64,000 bases of DNA from Vibrio albus. Its GTDB lineage: Bacteria; Pseudomonadota; Gammaproteobacteria; Enterobacterales; Vibrionaceae. Location of the stretch: positions 151,818-215,817 of the forward strand of contig NZ_QFWT01000009.1 in the NCBI RefSeq assembly GCF_003144035.1, in the 5' to 3' direction. The position numbers and the translations under genes were made by a program. Shown one piece after another: positions 18,041 to 27,654 of this stretch. The stretch's first letter is position 1. Every line of letters begins with the position of its first letter. The notes under the pieces were generated by a model. It was not told where the DNA came from. It saw only the letters and a list, made by a program, of their open reading frames with translations, and did not search any database.

Positions 18041-19310
18041 GTACGCTCTGTCCCGCTCTTCTGTGTTCAAAACATTGCTGGGCCTTTTTCTGATTATCGG
18101 TGTGCTTTACGCGTTTATTGTTCAGCAGGTATTTGTCAATTCTGAAAGCTTTCATCAGTCCCGGCTGGCCCGTCAGCTTCTGGAGGAAAAACACGAAATT
18201 GACAGCATTGCAGAGTATGGCCCACAAGCTGTCGACCAACTGCTTAATAAAAAGAAAGCCTTAAATGCCCCCTTTTCTTATCGCTTTATAAGCCTATCAA
18301 TGGATCAGAGTTCCCACTTATACCCTGCTTACCCGGGAGGATACCGAGGCTCACACCTGAAACTAAAAGATGGCCGGCAGCTGGAAATCCGTATCAGGCC
18401 GGAGCTACTAGAGGCTTACAGAAAATCAGTTCTTCCTGTGATGATGATGGGTGTTTTCCTGCCAGTTGCTCTCATGTTTGCAGCAGCGGCTGTCTTTGCT
18501 ATCGTCATTTTGCGTAAACTCCAGCACGTTAATCAAGCGATGAACCGGGTTCTCTGCGGTGAGAAACAGGTAAAACTCCCCGTATCCACAGCAGATGATG
18601 AATTTGACATTCTGGCTATTCATCTGAATTTTATGATTGAGCAGATGGAAAAAAATGAAGCTTCTATGAAATCATTAACGGTGGGTATCGCCCACGATAT
18701 GCGAACTCCAATGGCACGATTAAAACTACGAATAGAACAGCTATTGGACAATAGAAAGCACGATCCAAAAATAATGGAAGAACTGTGTGCCTGTCACGAT
18801 GACCTTGAACTCACACTCTCGCTATTTAACAACATGCTGGACATTGCCAGAATCAACAGTGGTCAGCAATCTCTGAACAGTAGTCATATTTGCTTATCAG
18901 AACTCTCAGAGGAAGTCGTGGAATTTCTCCGCCCACTTGCAGAGCAAAAGCACCAAACATTATATTTTCGAACTGACGAAACATGTACCCTAAACGGAGA
19001 CCGGACTCTGCTATTCCGGGCTATCTTTAACCTGGCAGAAAATGCCATAAAATACACCCCTGAACAGGGTTCAATAGAGGTTATTGTGGACAGTTTAGGC
19101 GTCGTAATCGCAGACTCCGGAAAAGGCATTACTGACAAAGACAAATCCAGAGTATGTGAGCCGATGTTCCGGGCTGATCACAGCCGTAGTGAGCCGGGGT
19201 GCGGACTGGGCTTGTCTCTGGTCGAAGCAATAGCTCACCGGCACAATATGAAAATTCTTTTTAAAGACAACATCCCCGGACTGAGAGCCCGGCTTTATAT
19301 GGTGTTCTGA
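18024..19310 (+). CDS. Sensor histidine kinase, partner of the OmpR-type regulator
   Basis: A 428-aa inner-membrane kinase with TM1 at about residues 16-35 (LLGLFLIIGVLYAFIV), a periplasmic domain of about 95 residues, TM2 at about 138-160, HAMP, HisKA with the H-box VGIAHDMRTPMARLKLR, and an HATPase domain (N-box FNLAENAIKY, G1 VIADSGKGI, G2 GCGLGLSLVEAIAHRH). The first residues (YVDEYALSRSS) overlap the regulator gene by 17 bp, a usual arrangement. There are no clear metal-binding motifs in the sensor domain. Confidence 0.86.
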   Translation: MSYVDEYALSRSSVFKTLLGLFLIIGVLYAFIVQQVFVNSESFHQSRLARQLLEEKHEIDSIAEYGPQAVDQLLNKKKALNAPFSYRFISLSMDQSSHLYPAYPGGYRGSHLKLKDGRQLEIRIRPELLEAYRKSVLPVMMMGVFLPVALMFAAAAVFAIVILRKLQHVNQAMNRVLCGEKQVKLPVSTADDEFDILAIHLNFMIEQMEKNEASMKSLTVGIAHDMRTPMARLKLRIEQLLDNRKHDPKIMEELCACHDDLELTLSLFNNMLDIARINSGQQSLNSSHICLSELSEEVVEFLRPLAEQKHQTLYFRTDETCTLNGDRTLLFRAIFNLAENAIKYTPEQGSIEVIVDSLGVVIADSGKGITDKDKSRVCEPMFRADHSRSEPGCGLGLSLVEAIAHRHNMKILFKDNIPGLRARLYMVF

Positions 19311-19333
19311 TAATTTCAGAAGATGTCTGGGTT

Positions 19334-20008
19334 TCAGAAGATCTCTTGAGTTTCTACGTTCAAATACACTTTGTTCTGACGATCGGTTCCCGCACAATAA
19401 ACAAAATAAACTCGCTGATCTTTATAAGTGACGGAGCGAACCCACCCCCCCAGCAGTTCAAAATCTTCCACTTTACATTGCCCAGAGCTAATTAAATTCT
19501 GCGTTGCACGAATAAATACATCTTCATACTTCAGAAAATCATCCGAATTTTTTATCAGAGCGATGGTTGTATTCCGCTTCTCTTCCTCTGTGATAACTGG
19601 CTCTGATGCAGACAGGTAGTCGATGTGGACCCACTGCGCCATATCTTTGCCACTCGGATGGACTTCGTAGCCGCCAATACGAACCCAGTCTCCTTTCACT
19701 TCCTTCGCTGTCACCTCATCTCCTTTGTACAATACCGCCCTGATAGACGATTCCGATTCAGGGTAAGCACGAATATTCAGCCGGGATGATGTTACATAAT
19801 ACGTTTTCCCCGTCTGAATACGAGGCGGTGATGGCACTTCTTGTGCAGACGATTGACTGTCCATTTCAGCCGAAACAGGTTGCGCTCCGTTATCATCAAC
19901 AGGTTCTGACAGAGTCTCCTCATTCATCATAAAGAAATAGTAATATGCCCCTCCTCCGCCAGCAGCAAAAAGAAGAAGTACCAAGATCATGATCACCAGT
20001 TTTTTCAT
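19334..20008 (-). CDS. Membrane-anchored SH3-domain protein
   Basis: A 224-aa protein with an N-terminal membrane anchor (LVIMILVLLLFAAGGGGAYYYFF), an acidic low-complexity linker (about 32-65), a bacterial SH3b domain (about 68-130: YYVTSSRLNIRAYPESES..YKGDEVTAKEVKGDWVRI..W) and a C-terminal domain of unknown fold (about 140-224) containing two cysteines. SH3b domains in periplasmic proteins often bind peptidoglycan or peptides. It is convergent with the histidine kinase gene. Confidence 0.7.
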   Translation of the reverse strand: MKKLVIMILVLLLFAAGGGGAYYYFFMMNEETLSEPVDDNGAQPVSAEMDSQSSAQEVPSPPRIQTGKTYYVTSSRLNIRAYPESESSIRAVLYKGDEVTAKEVKGDWVRIGGYEVHPSGKDMAQWVHIDYLSASEPVITEEEKRNTTIALIKNSDDFLKYEDVFIRATQNLISSGQCKVEDFELLGGWVRSVTYKDQRVYFVYCAGTDRQNKVYLNVETQEIF

Positions 20009-20157
20009 AGCCGCAAGAGATCTCCGAAAAGGAATAATACCTTTAAGTATGTACCACTATCTGCTTATATCGACTATTAACCGGTTAACTTTAGAGCTTC
20101 TCAGAAGAAGTTAAAAGTAGCGGAAAACGTTAAACACGTCCTAACTATTTTTTTCGA

Positions 20158-21012
20158 TTAATTCACAGGCTCGAACTGAACGTCACCAATCTGAAGATGA
20201 ACTAACAGATCCGATAAATGGTCACCACCGCCATGCTTCTTTAACTCACGAGAAAAATGCTCAGAGCACCACCCGTAACAGTTAATCGATTCTATCGTAG
20301 ATAACCGGTGGTAATATTCTGAACTAACACTCCAGCCCGGGCAAATAACCACGGTATGTGGCTGATCGAGCTTATACCGCATCAGGTCTGATGACGCAGA
20401 ACCGGACCAGACTAAAACCTTATCTGTTATAATCCCGGACTGCATGAGCAGTCGCTGCGCCGTTTCACGCGTGAGACTTTTACTGAAGATGACACACTCC
20501 GGACTAACGCTATCTTCCTGATGGAGAATAATTTTATAGCGGGAATCTCTGACCTTCACCAACTGCCCGCTCTTATCTGTCGCATTCAGCATGCCGAGTA
20601 CCAGATCATAATCATTAACGTTAATTTCCAGTTCGTTTTCAAATGAGCAGATCACTACTCCCAGTTGAAACAGGTCATTCAATGTATTGACTAACTTGTC
20701 AGTCAGGTGTGGGCACACCAAACTTGAAACCGCCAGTTTGTAATGCTCCCTTGGGCTATGGTGATGTAGTTCATTAAAAAACTGTTCAAAAAGATCCAGA
20801 TTCTTTTTCGTGAAAGAAAACAGTATCTCACCTTCCCGTGTCAGTGACACCCCGCCACTGCGTTCAAACACCGCAGCACCAATGCGTTCCTCAAGCTTTT
20901 TAATATGTTGTGACACGGCGGGCTGGGAAATATAGAGGGAATCAGCGGCTGCTGAGAAATTTTTAAGGACAGTGACCCGATGAAACGTATTTAAATACTT
21001 TACATCGATCAT
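20158..21012 (-). CDS. LysR-family transcriptional regulator
   Basis: About 284 aa from MIDVKYLNTFHRV, the usual LysR N-terminus; the frame is open to 21051 but those 13 extra residues are unlike the family. The helix-turn-helix is at residues about 5-60 (FSAAADSLYISQPAVSQHIKKLEERIG), followed by a divergent effector-binding domain with SLVCPHLTDKL at the hinge. The target is unknown. It stands alone between the SH3 gene and the C25 peptidase, both on the same strand and separated by gaps of 149 and about 257 bp. Confidence 0.82.
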   Translation of the reverse strand: MIDVKYLNTFHRVTVLKNFSAAADSLYISQPAVSQHIKKLEERIGAAVFERSGGVSLTREGEILFSFTKKNLDLFEQFFNELHHHSPREHYKLAVSSLVCPHLTDKLVNTLNDLFQLGVVICSFENELEINVNDYDLVLGMLNATDKSGQLVKVRDSRYKIILHQEDSVSPECVIFSKSLTRETAQRLLMQSGIITDKVLVWSGSASSDLMRYKLDQPHTVVICPGWSVSSEYYHRLSTIESINCYGWCSEHFSRELKKHGGGDHLSDLLVHLQIGDVQFEPVN

Positions 21013-21220
21013 TTTAGTTTCTTTCAACATACGGTTACGCCACGATTTCAAACCAGGATCAATCCTGAACCTAAGATAATGTCCACGGTAAAAGAAAATG
21101 GCGGATAACCATAACTTACATTTTTATCTATAAGATACCATTCAAAATAACAGTGCTGTTTTTACATCAGATTATCATTTTTTCTGGAAATCCCCCGAAA
21201 ATCATTGGCCTTTCTCACCA

Positions 21221-21242
21221 CCGGGAAACCGCCATTTCCCGG
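21221..21242. repeat. Inverted repeat downstream of the C25 peptidase gene
   Basis: CCGGGAAA pairs with TTTCCCGG over a 6-nt loop, 28 bp past the peptidase stop codon. It lacks a U tract on either strand, so a terminator role is only possible. Confidence 0.4.
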
Positions 21243-21269
21243 CTAATGGTTTAAAATCAGAATGTTAGT

Positions 21270-23645
21270 TTATCCAGATATAGGCTTATGGTGACGCCAT
21301 GCCCCGCAGAGACAGATAAGAACCGCCCATCCCCAGAAAGTACTGCCCCCCGAACCGGAAGACTGTGGCGAAGCCAGCGGTAAAGGTTCATATACTGTCA
21401 CAGTATTCTGGTAAGGAATGGTATTGTGTTTGTTGACCACCACAGTAAAGTGGCCAGTAGGGGTAATATCAAACTCCGCAACTCCGGATTCATCCGTCAT
21501 TTGTGATAGCGGGTTATTGTCCTCCAGAGAAAGAATAACCTCCGCATTTTTTACCGGTATATCATTATTAGTGACCGTAACGGCAAACGAAATCGGTTTG
21601 TGTTTGCGGGATCGTGCCGGATGTGTCACTTCATACTCAACAGGCGGAGCAGTACGCAATTCCAGTTCGGGATCGCCCAGATAATTAAACAACCGGGCGG
21701 TCAACTGGGCGTAATTGTCATCAATACCATAGGAAACAAACAACCGCTCTTTTGCCCGGTTCAGAGCCACTGCCGGACGCCATGACTGTCCGTATATTAT
21801 ACTTGTCCAGTTTTCTTCATAATCTTCCCAGAAAGTATCGAACAGCCCAACATGCAATAAATCGTTATAGCCTGAATAACTTACCCTTGCCGCCCCCAGA
21901 AACCCAGCAACACCACCATTTGCATTCAGTAGCCAGGATTCAGCAAAAGCATCTTTGCCATCAAACCATCCGGTTGCGCAGTTTAAGCTAAACACAAATG
22001 GGTAAGTTTCAGCATTAAAAAGTTCACTGGCATGAGCGTCCTGATAATGAGGGTGCGCCCAACCGGAACCATCCGAATAGCCATGGTCTCGGTGCATAAC
22101 CAAACCGACACCACGGTTAATCGCGGCACTGATATCCAGATCGCTTCCCTCACCTTGCCGCAACCAGACCTCTGGGATTTGTTGCGGAGGCTGAAGGCGT
22201 CCCAAATAATCCCACCCTTGATACTCAAGATTGCGCCACTGATTGTTATGATCGAGAAGCCCTCCTTCCCAGAATAACGCCGTATGAACCGTATATCCTT
22301 TGTTAAATGGGTCCGGTACTTCTTCACTATCAATGAAAAAATCAAAGTCCGGCCCGATAAAATCGGCCACCCGATGTACATCTTCCATAAACATCCGGGC
22401 AGCGATACCATCCAGAGCTTCTGAATTTAAGCCTCTGTCCTGAAACTGGCCAGCCACTAATGCTTCATCAAACCGCCCGTCTCTGGGTGGGTTTCGTTGA
22501 TAATCCATAGAACGCTGTAGCATCACTGCCAGTTGCTCACGGGTATCTGCAGGCATTCTGCCCACCGCAACATCAGCGATAAAATCCTCACCTTCGAGCA
22601 GAGTATATCCGTAATCAGTATGCCAGGTATGCGGGATATTATTTTCTGAATCATCATGAAACGGATGCCCGACTATCTGCTGCGCGGGAAGCTGCTCATG
22701 ATCTCCGATAAGAAGCAGATATTTAAGAGGATTTTCAGTTTGATGGGCCGATTGCACATACTGTTTAATAGGGTCATAAGTACTCCCGGTTTCCTCTAAT
22801 GTGGCAACGAAAACCCGGTAGCCAAGCTTCTTTTTCCACTCCACAAAAGGAACCAGTACATCAACATACTCCGCAGGTGTCACAATTAAATACTCCGCAT
22901 TATTTTGCGTGACAATCAACGGCTGCTTTTCATCAGATTGGGGAGACACCAGACTTTGGCGAAGACTAAGAGGTGCGGTAGATATCACAAGCTCAAAATA
23001 GACCTGTGATGCTATCTGAAGCTCTTGAGTTAAAGGGTTATAGCGGATAGGCCTATATTTAAGTACAGCAAAACGCTTGCCTCCGCCTTTGACGATACGC
23101 TGTATTTCGACCAGAGGCTTAAATTTGGGAACACTGGCATACGCAGCTTCGTGTTTTATAAACTCTCGGTCCAGATCCAATCTTGTACCATCTGGCAATG
23201 CAGCATCCGGGATAGGCGGTTGTACCGGCTCAATCAGGATATTGGAATAAACCGGGCTCCACTGGGTACGTTGTTCGTCAATCTGCAGGGTGATTTCCAC
23301 ATCCTCTGCGATTTCAATCATCCTTTCATACGCTGGTATATTCGGCTCACCAACGGCAGCGTCACTGACACTGCCCGGCAATGTAATACGTGTGTAGTCA
23401 GTACCAGCGAGAGTCACCTTCTCACGGATAAATTTTTCCACATAACCGACGAATTGCACGGAATGCTGGCTGCGGTTTATCTCCTTAATTCCCCGATGAA
23501 TATCAGAGACATCCACACTGGGTTCTGCCTGCGCAATATAAACGGTTTGTGGGTTCGCCGTGCTTATGTCCGCAGAGACCTCTGCCTGGCCCGAATAGCT
23601 GACCATTAGCAGTATCATCAACAAAAACTGAATCGGTTTCTTCAT
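21270..23645 (-). CDS. Gingipain-type (C25) cysteine peptidase with GlyGly-CTERM tail
   Basis: A 791-aa secreted protein with a signal peptide (IQFLLMILLMVSYSGQA), a propeptide-like region (about 35-220), a C25 catalytic domain (about 245-640) and an Ig-like domain (about 665-755). The catalytic pair is visible as the His region GLVMHRDHGYSDGSGW and the Cys in FVFSLNCATGWFDG. The C-terminus is SGSGGS, a hydrophobic helix (TFWGWAVLICLCGAW) and a basic end (RHHK), which is the GlyGly-CTERM sorting signal. By family, such proteins leave through the type II secretion system and are cut by rhombosortase, often becoming surface-attached. The role is extracellular proteolysis; the target is unknown. 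Confidence 0.85.
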   Translation of the reverse strand: MKKPIQFLLMILLMVSYSGQAEVSADISTANPQTVYIAQAEPSVDVSDIHRGIKEINRSQHSVQFVGYVEKFIREKVTLAGTDYTRITLPGSVSDAAVGEPNIPAYERMIEIAEDVEITLQIDEQRTQWSPVYSNILIEPVQPPIPDAALPDGTRLDLDREFIKHEAAYASVPKFKPLVEIQRIVKGGGKRFAVLKYRPIRYNPLTQELQIASQVYFELVISTAPLSLRQSLVSPQSDEKQPLIVTQNNAEYLIVTPAEYVDVLVPFVEWKKKLGYRVFVATLEETGSTYDPIKQYVQSAHQTENPLKYLLLIGDHEQLPAQQIVGHPFHDDSENNIPHTWHTDYGYTLLEGEDFIADVAVGRMPADTREQLAVMLQRSMDYQRNPPRDGRFDEALVAGQFQDRGLNSEALDGIAARMFMEDVHRVADFIGPDFDFFIDSEEVPDPFNKGYTVHTALFWEGGLLDHNNQWRNLEYQGWDYLGRLQPPQQIPEVWLRQGEGSDLDISAAINRGVGLVMHRDHGYSDGSGWAHPHYQDAHASELFNAETYPFVFSLNCATGWFDGKDAFAESWLLNANGGVAGFLGAARVSYSGYNDLLHVGLFDTFWEDYEENWTSIIYGQSWRPAVALNRAKERLFVSYGIDDNYAQLTARLFNYLGDPELELRTAPPVEYEVTHPARSRKHKPISFAVTVTNNDIPVKNAEVILSLEDNNPLSQMTDESGVAEFDITPTGHFTVVVNKHNTIPYQNTVTVYEPLPLASPQSSGSGGSTFWGWAVLICLCGAWRHHKPISG

Positions 23646-23770
23646 TGCCCATTACCCCTTCTATGCCATCTCGAACTTCTGAGACAAAAAGGGTATAAAA
23701 GACACAATAAGCCAGCAATTTTATAATGTTATACTACTATAAGCAGAACTTTTACGGCTTACAAACTAAA

Positions 23771-23791
23771 CCACCACCGAAAAGGTGGTGG
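23771..23791 (-). terminator. Terminator hairpin after the 116-aa gene
   Basis: CCACCACC and GGTGGTGG form an 8-bp stem over a GAAAA loop. On the minus strand it is followed by TTTAGTTTGT, giving a U-rich tail downstream of the gene ending at 23832. Confidence 0.65.
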
Positions 23792-23831
23792 CTAACATAT
23801 TATATATTCAGGTGACTTCAGAGTGACTGAT

Positions 23832-24182
23832 TTACTGCCGTTTAGGCTGTTTATAGGTTTTCCCTGCAGCCAGATACGTATCTTTCTGTTTGACATCAAA
23901 CATGGCATAGAAGAACCAGGCAACGAACCGGATAACATCATCGCCTTCATTCATCACATGCTCGACAAACTCTTCCTGTTCACCTTTTTCATTGGGCTGC
24001 ATAGTGACGTGGTATATGCGTTTTTCTCCTTCCACTTCAGCCAGAGCAAACTGACCGGACAGTGACTCAGCCGCTTGTGCCACTTCAGCATCAGTACTGG
24101 CTTTGAGGCATTCCAATGCCTTAGGCAGGTTTTCTTGTTCACACAGCTGTTTTACCAGCGTTTCAAATTCATTCTGTAACAT
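23832..24182 (-). CDS. Conserved small acidic cytosolic protein, function unknown
   Basis: A 116-aa protein with no signal peptide or membrane segment. The N-terminal half is helical (FETLVKQLCEQENLPKALECLKAST), followed by beta-rich VEGEKRIYHVTMQPN and an acidic stretch (EKGEQEEFVEHVMNEGDDVIRFVAWFFYAMF). I do not recognise the family. It lies directly downstream of the M23 endopeptidase gene on the same strand but beyond that gene's terminator, so it probably has its own promoter. Hairpins on both sides support it as a separate transcription unit. Confidence 0.65.
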   Translation of the reverse strand: MLQNEFETLVKQLCEQENLPKALECLKASTDAEVAQAAESLSGQFALAEVEGEKRIYHVTMQPNEKGEQEEFVEHVMNEGDDVIRFVAWFFYAMFDVKQKDTYLAAGKTYKQPKRQ

Positions 24183-24211
24183 GCTTAATGACTACCTGTT
24201 TAGATAATAAA

Positions 24212-24232
24212 AAGGCTGCCTGAGGCAGCCTT
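24212..24232 (-). terminator. Intrinsic terminator of the M23 endopeptidase gene
   Basis: AAGGCTGCC/GGCAGCCTT, a 9-bp stem with a TGA loop, followed on the minus strand by TTTTATTATC. It lies 11 nt past the stop codon. Confidence 0.8.
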
Positions 24233-24242
24233 GAAAAATAAC

Positions 24243-25547
24243 TTAATTAAGCTTCGCTAATACCTGCTGATCCAGCATCTGATTATACTCTACTATCTTC
24301 GCTTTAAAGGCTTTCAGATCTTTTTTGGCAACTGAGCTGGCCATTGGAATTTTCGCTCTCATTGCATTCACCGGACGACCGCGGATCATGAACTCATAGT
24401 GCAGGTGAGGGCCGGTTGAACGCCCGGTATTACCTGAAAGCCCGATACGCTGACCACGAGATATCTTCTGGCCTTTCTTCACCAGGATTTTGCTCAGATG
24501 CAGATAACGGGTTTTATACACACTACCGTGCTTAATCACGATATATTTCCCGGCGTATGGGTGGTTGCGGGTCAGCACAACGGTTCCGTCTCCGGTAGAT
24601 AACACCGGCGTACCTCTCGGAGTGGCAAAGTCAGTACCATTATGTGGAGAAATTCGCCCGGTTACCGGATGGTGACGGTTCGGATTAAATGACGAGGAAA
24701 TACGCCACCTTTTAGACGTCGGGTAACGTCTGAACGCACGTTGCAGACTTTTACCCTCAGCATCATAGAATTGCCCGTCAGTATGCAGATAAGCGGTAAT
24801 AGTCTGACCCCGGTTATGCAGGCGAATCGCCTGAATTTCCCGCTTTCCGGTTGGTTTAGAATCAACAAACTGGGTACGCTGAATCACTTCAAAACGGTCA
24901 CCAGCTCTCAGATCACGGGCAAAATCGATCTTATCCTTCAGCAGGGTGTTTATCTGATCAATTTCTGCGATATTCAGACCCGCATCATTTGCCGAAACCG
25001 AAAAGTTCCCGTGAACTTCACCAACTATCGGTGTCATCTGCCAGGTACCAGGAATGGAAATATCTTTAAATTCAAAGTCACCATTATCCAGTCGGGTATA
25101 CGATACCTGATCAGCGATATTAAATTTCAGAGCCATTTTTTTCAGGCTCTTTCCGTCCTCTCCCCGCCAGAAAAGCAAATCATTTCCGGGACGAAGGGTA
25201 TCCAGCATCAGGAAGTTCAGATCGGCTTCCATGATTTTCATCATTTCGCTGTATGAGAAACCCAGCTTGTCAAAAATGGCGCTCAGATTGTCCCCTTTCT
25301 GAATGGTGTATACATAGTGGGGAATTTCTTTCATACCACCAATAGAGGCAACAGAGTCGACTATTGCTTCGTAAGTCGGCATTTCTTTAAACTGAATGGG
25401 GATCGCTTTACGCCCGTCAGAATCGCCAAGTAATGTCACAAACAGTGCTGCAGCGACAACAGGGAAGGAGAATACGGCCAATTTCTTTTTTACTGGCATA
25501 TCAGCAATAGCAGTATTGGCAAAAGAGGAGATTAATTTCTTGTACAC
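24243..25547 (-). CDS. LysM-M23 peptidoglycan DD-endopeptidase (ShyA/ShyC/MepM-like)
   Basis: A 434-aa protein with an N-terminal membrane anchor (LAVFSFPVVAAALFVTLLG, about residues 25-43), a LysM-like domain (about 80-128: YVYTIQKGDNLSAIFDKLG), an OapA-type middle domain, and an M23 domain with zinc ligands in HNGTDFATPRGTPV (about 293-306) and HLHYEF (about 378-383). It cuts peptide cross-links in peptidoglycan to allow cell-wall expansion. Length and layout match the Vibrio Shy enzymes and E. coli MepM; I cannot decide between ShyA and ShyC from one sequence. The gene is monocistronic, with its own terminator. Confidence 0.87.
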   Translation of the reverse strand: MYKKLISSFANTAIADMPVKKKLAVFSFPVVAAALFVTLLGDSDGRKAIPIQFKEMPTYEAIVDSVASIGGMKEIPHYVYTIQKGDNLSAIFDKLGFSYSEMMKIMEADLNFLMLDTLRPGNDLLFWRGEDGKSLKKMALKFNIADQVSYTRLDNGDFEFKDISIPGTWQMTPIVGEVHGNFSVSANDAGLNIAEIDQINTLLKDKIDFARDLRAGDRFEVIQRTQFVDSKPTGKREIQAIRLHNRGQTITAYLHTDGQFYDAEGKSLQRAFRRYPTSKRWRISSSFNPNRHHPVTGRISPHNGTDFATPRGTPVLSTGDGTVVLTRNHPYAGKYIVIKHGSVYKTRYLHLSKILVKKGQKISRGQRIGLSGNTGRSTGPHLHYEFMIRGRPVNAMRAKIPMASSVAKKDLKAFKAKIVEYNQMLDQQVLAKLN

Positions 25548-25668
25548 GTGAACAATCCAATTGATACTGAGAATTGGAAAGGCTAAAAGCTAATTTTTAA
25601 CCCTCTATCATAATTGAGCAATATTATAACAAACTTTTTCGTGTGAGACCTTAATGATCTACACATTA

Positions 25669-27384
25669 TTAGTCCTGCATATGCTGATCTATGCTTTGTT
25701 TTCGCAATTGCAATTTTGCAATACGCTTACTCAACGTGTACACGCGCTTAAGCTGTTCCACCCACTCCATCTCATAGCGAAATATGCGTAACCGGTTTGC
25801 ATCCTGCTCCACCAGCCGTTCTGCCTGATGAATCAACACCTCTTCCAGCAGAGAGTTCAGTTCCCTTTTTGCTCCCAGTACCTGCTCCGCCAACGCATCA
25901 TCTTTACGCCGGATAGCGTTCACACAATCCAGCATAGACTGGTTAACCCTTTCCTGAACATCATCCAGGGTATGTCGCATCATAGGGCTAATGTGCACAT
26001 TTGAATTGAGCGCCCGATAGGCTAACGGCAACAGGGAATCGACCACCAGATCGGCAACACTTTCCAGTTGATCCGTAATACTGATCAGCCTTATCTGCTG
26101 ATGGCTCTGAGAGTCTGACAGTGGTAACTTTCTCAGGCTTCCCAGATAAGACAATATCTGTGCATGTAACCGGTCCACTTCATCTTCAATCACATCTATC
26201 TGATTAAGCTGGATCCGTATCAGCTCTTTCTCTTCCTCATCCGACTGCCGGACAGCAAGCCGGGGCAGCATATTCAGCATATTACATACGCGACGCCCCA
26301 CCCGCCCTATCTCCAGACGAGCCTGATCCAGAGCAATATCCGGTGTACGCAAAAATTCTTTTCCCAGATATTTAGGCTGAATACCTTTGGCTTTTTTCTT
26401 TGCGGCTGATTTGGGCTGATAAGGTATGAGCTTCCGGGCCACGAAAATAAACACTCCGGTAAACGGAAGCATAATCATAGTATTGATAACATTGAAGAGC
26501 GTATGCGCATTCGCGATCTGTCTCGGAAGCTCTGCGGAAATACGTTCCACACCGGACAGCTCAGCATAATCAGGAGAAAAATCTACGCTGATTTCAGCCA
26601 ATACGTTTATAAGCGGTAGCCAGATCATGACGCCGACAATATTAAACAAAATATGTATTGTTGCTGCCTGAATAGATTCCCGGCTCTTACCTATCGAAGC
26701 CAGTAAAGCAGTTACACAAGTTCCTATGTTCGCTCCCATTGCCAGCGCTATTCCGGCCTCTAAGGAAATCAGCCCCTGACCCGCTAATACGAGAACAATA
26801 CTTGTCGTTGCTGCAGAAGACTGAACCAAAGCAGTAAAAGCTGCCCCGACCAAAATAGCAAACAGCTCATTATCCGTATGTGAAAAAGCATCAATGAAAG
26901 GTTGATAGGAGCGCACAGGAGCCATTGAGTCTCCCATCATATTCATGCCCAGAAAAATCAGTCCGAACCCGAAAAGAATGTCACCATAGTGTTTGATTCG
27001 CTCCTGCTTCGCGTTAAACTGAATCAGAAACCCCAGAGCCACCATGGCCAAGGCTGACTGAGTCACTTTAAATGCGATAATCTGGACGGTAACGGTAGAG
27101 CCGATATTGGCTCCCATAATGACGCCAACAGCCTGACTCAGTGACATAAAGCCTGCAGATATAAACCCCACCAGTAATACGGTGGTCACCGATGAAGACT
27201 GCACGACCGAAGTAATACCTATCCCGGTTAATACACCGGTAAAACGATTCGTTGTGAGCTTAGCCAATACAGTTTTCAGCCGGTCTCCGGCAACACTTTT
27301 CAGGGCATGGGACATCTTTTCCATACCATAAAGGAAAATCGCCAATCCCCCCAAAAGTCCGATACTCATCGCCAAATAATGCAT
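25669..27384 (-). CDS. Na/Pi cotransporter family protein with PhoU-like C-terminus
   Basis: This 571-aa protein has eight or more membrane helices in residues 1-330, with the two inverted-repeat signatures of the family, VVQSSSVTT (about residue 60) and LVQSSAATT (about 186). The cytosolic C-terminal part (about 345-560) is helical and PhoU-like (QLESVADLVVDSLLPLA). It imports phosphate with sodium; the PhoU-like tail may gate activity. The frame starts MHYLAMSIGLLGG, and a later start at M6 is possible. Confidence 0.87.
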   Translation of the reverse strand: MHYLAMSIGLLGGLAIFLYGMEKMSHALKSVAGDRLKTVLAKLTTNRFTGVLTGIGITSVVQSSSVTTVLLVGFISAGFMSLSQAVGVIMGANIGSTVTVQIIAFKVTQSALAMVALGFLIQFNAKQERIKHYGDILFGFGLIFLGMNMMGDSMAPVRSYQPFIDAFSHTDNELFAILVGAAFTALVQSSAATTSIVLVLAGQGLISLEAGIALAMGANIGTCVTALLASIGKSRESIQAATIHILFNIVGVMIWLPLINVLAEISVDFSPDYAELSGVERISAELPRQIANAHTLFNVINTMIMLPFTGVFIFVARKLIPYQPKSAAKKKAKGIQPKYLGKEFLRTPDIALDQARLEIGRVGRRVCNMLNMLPRLAVRQSDEEEKELIRIQLNQIDVIEDEVDRLHAQILSYLGSLRKLPLSDSQSHQQIRLISITDQLESVADLVVDSLLPLAYRALNSNVHISPMMRHTLDDVQERVNQSMLDCVNAIRRKDDALAEQVLGAKRELNSLLEEVLIHQAERLVEQDANRLRIFRYEMEWVEQLKRVYTLSKRIAKLQLRKQSIDQHMQD

Positions 27385-27654
27385 AAGCCACTGCCTACAT
27401 TAGGGTTATACCGTTAATTTAAGCATAGACTCATGAAGCATCGAATTCTAAGCAGAAAATACTCTATTGTAAGTTTTAATTGTAATGCGACTTACATCAA
27501 AATTTCATTATCGGCTCTTCGGCCCTATTCACATTTATGCGGATAGCTCTCGTTTTGCTGTTTCAAATTCACCTATCCTTTCTACATCTCACCGCATACT
27601 AAGTGAATTATCATCTGATTTAACTGAAAGCGAATAACCAGAGCGTGTAACAAT
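27385..27654. other. Divergent intergenic region
   Basis: This 270-bp AT-rich gap between the divergent Na/Pi and HPP genes must hold both promoters. One inverted repeat is visible, TGTAAGT (27468-27474) with ACTTACA (27490-27496), spaced by 15 bp. It is a possible regulator site of unknown identity. Confidence 0.4.
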
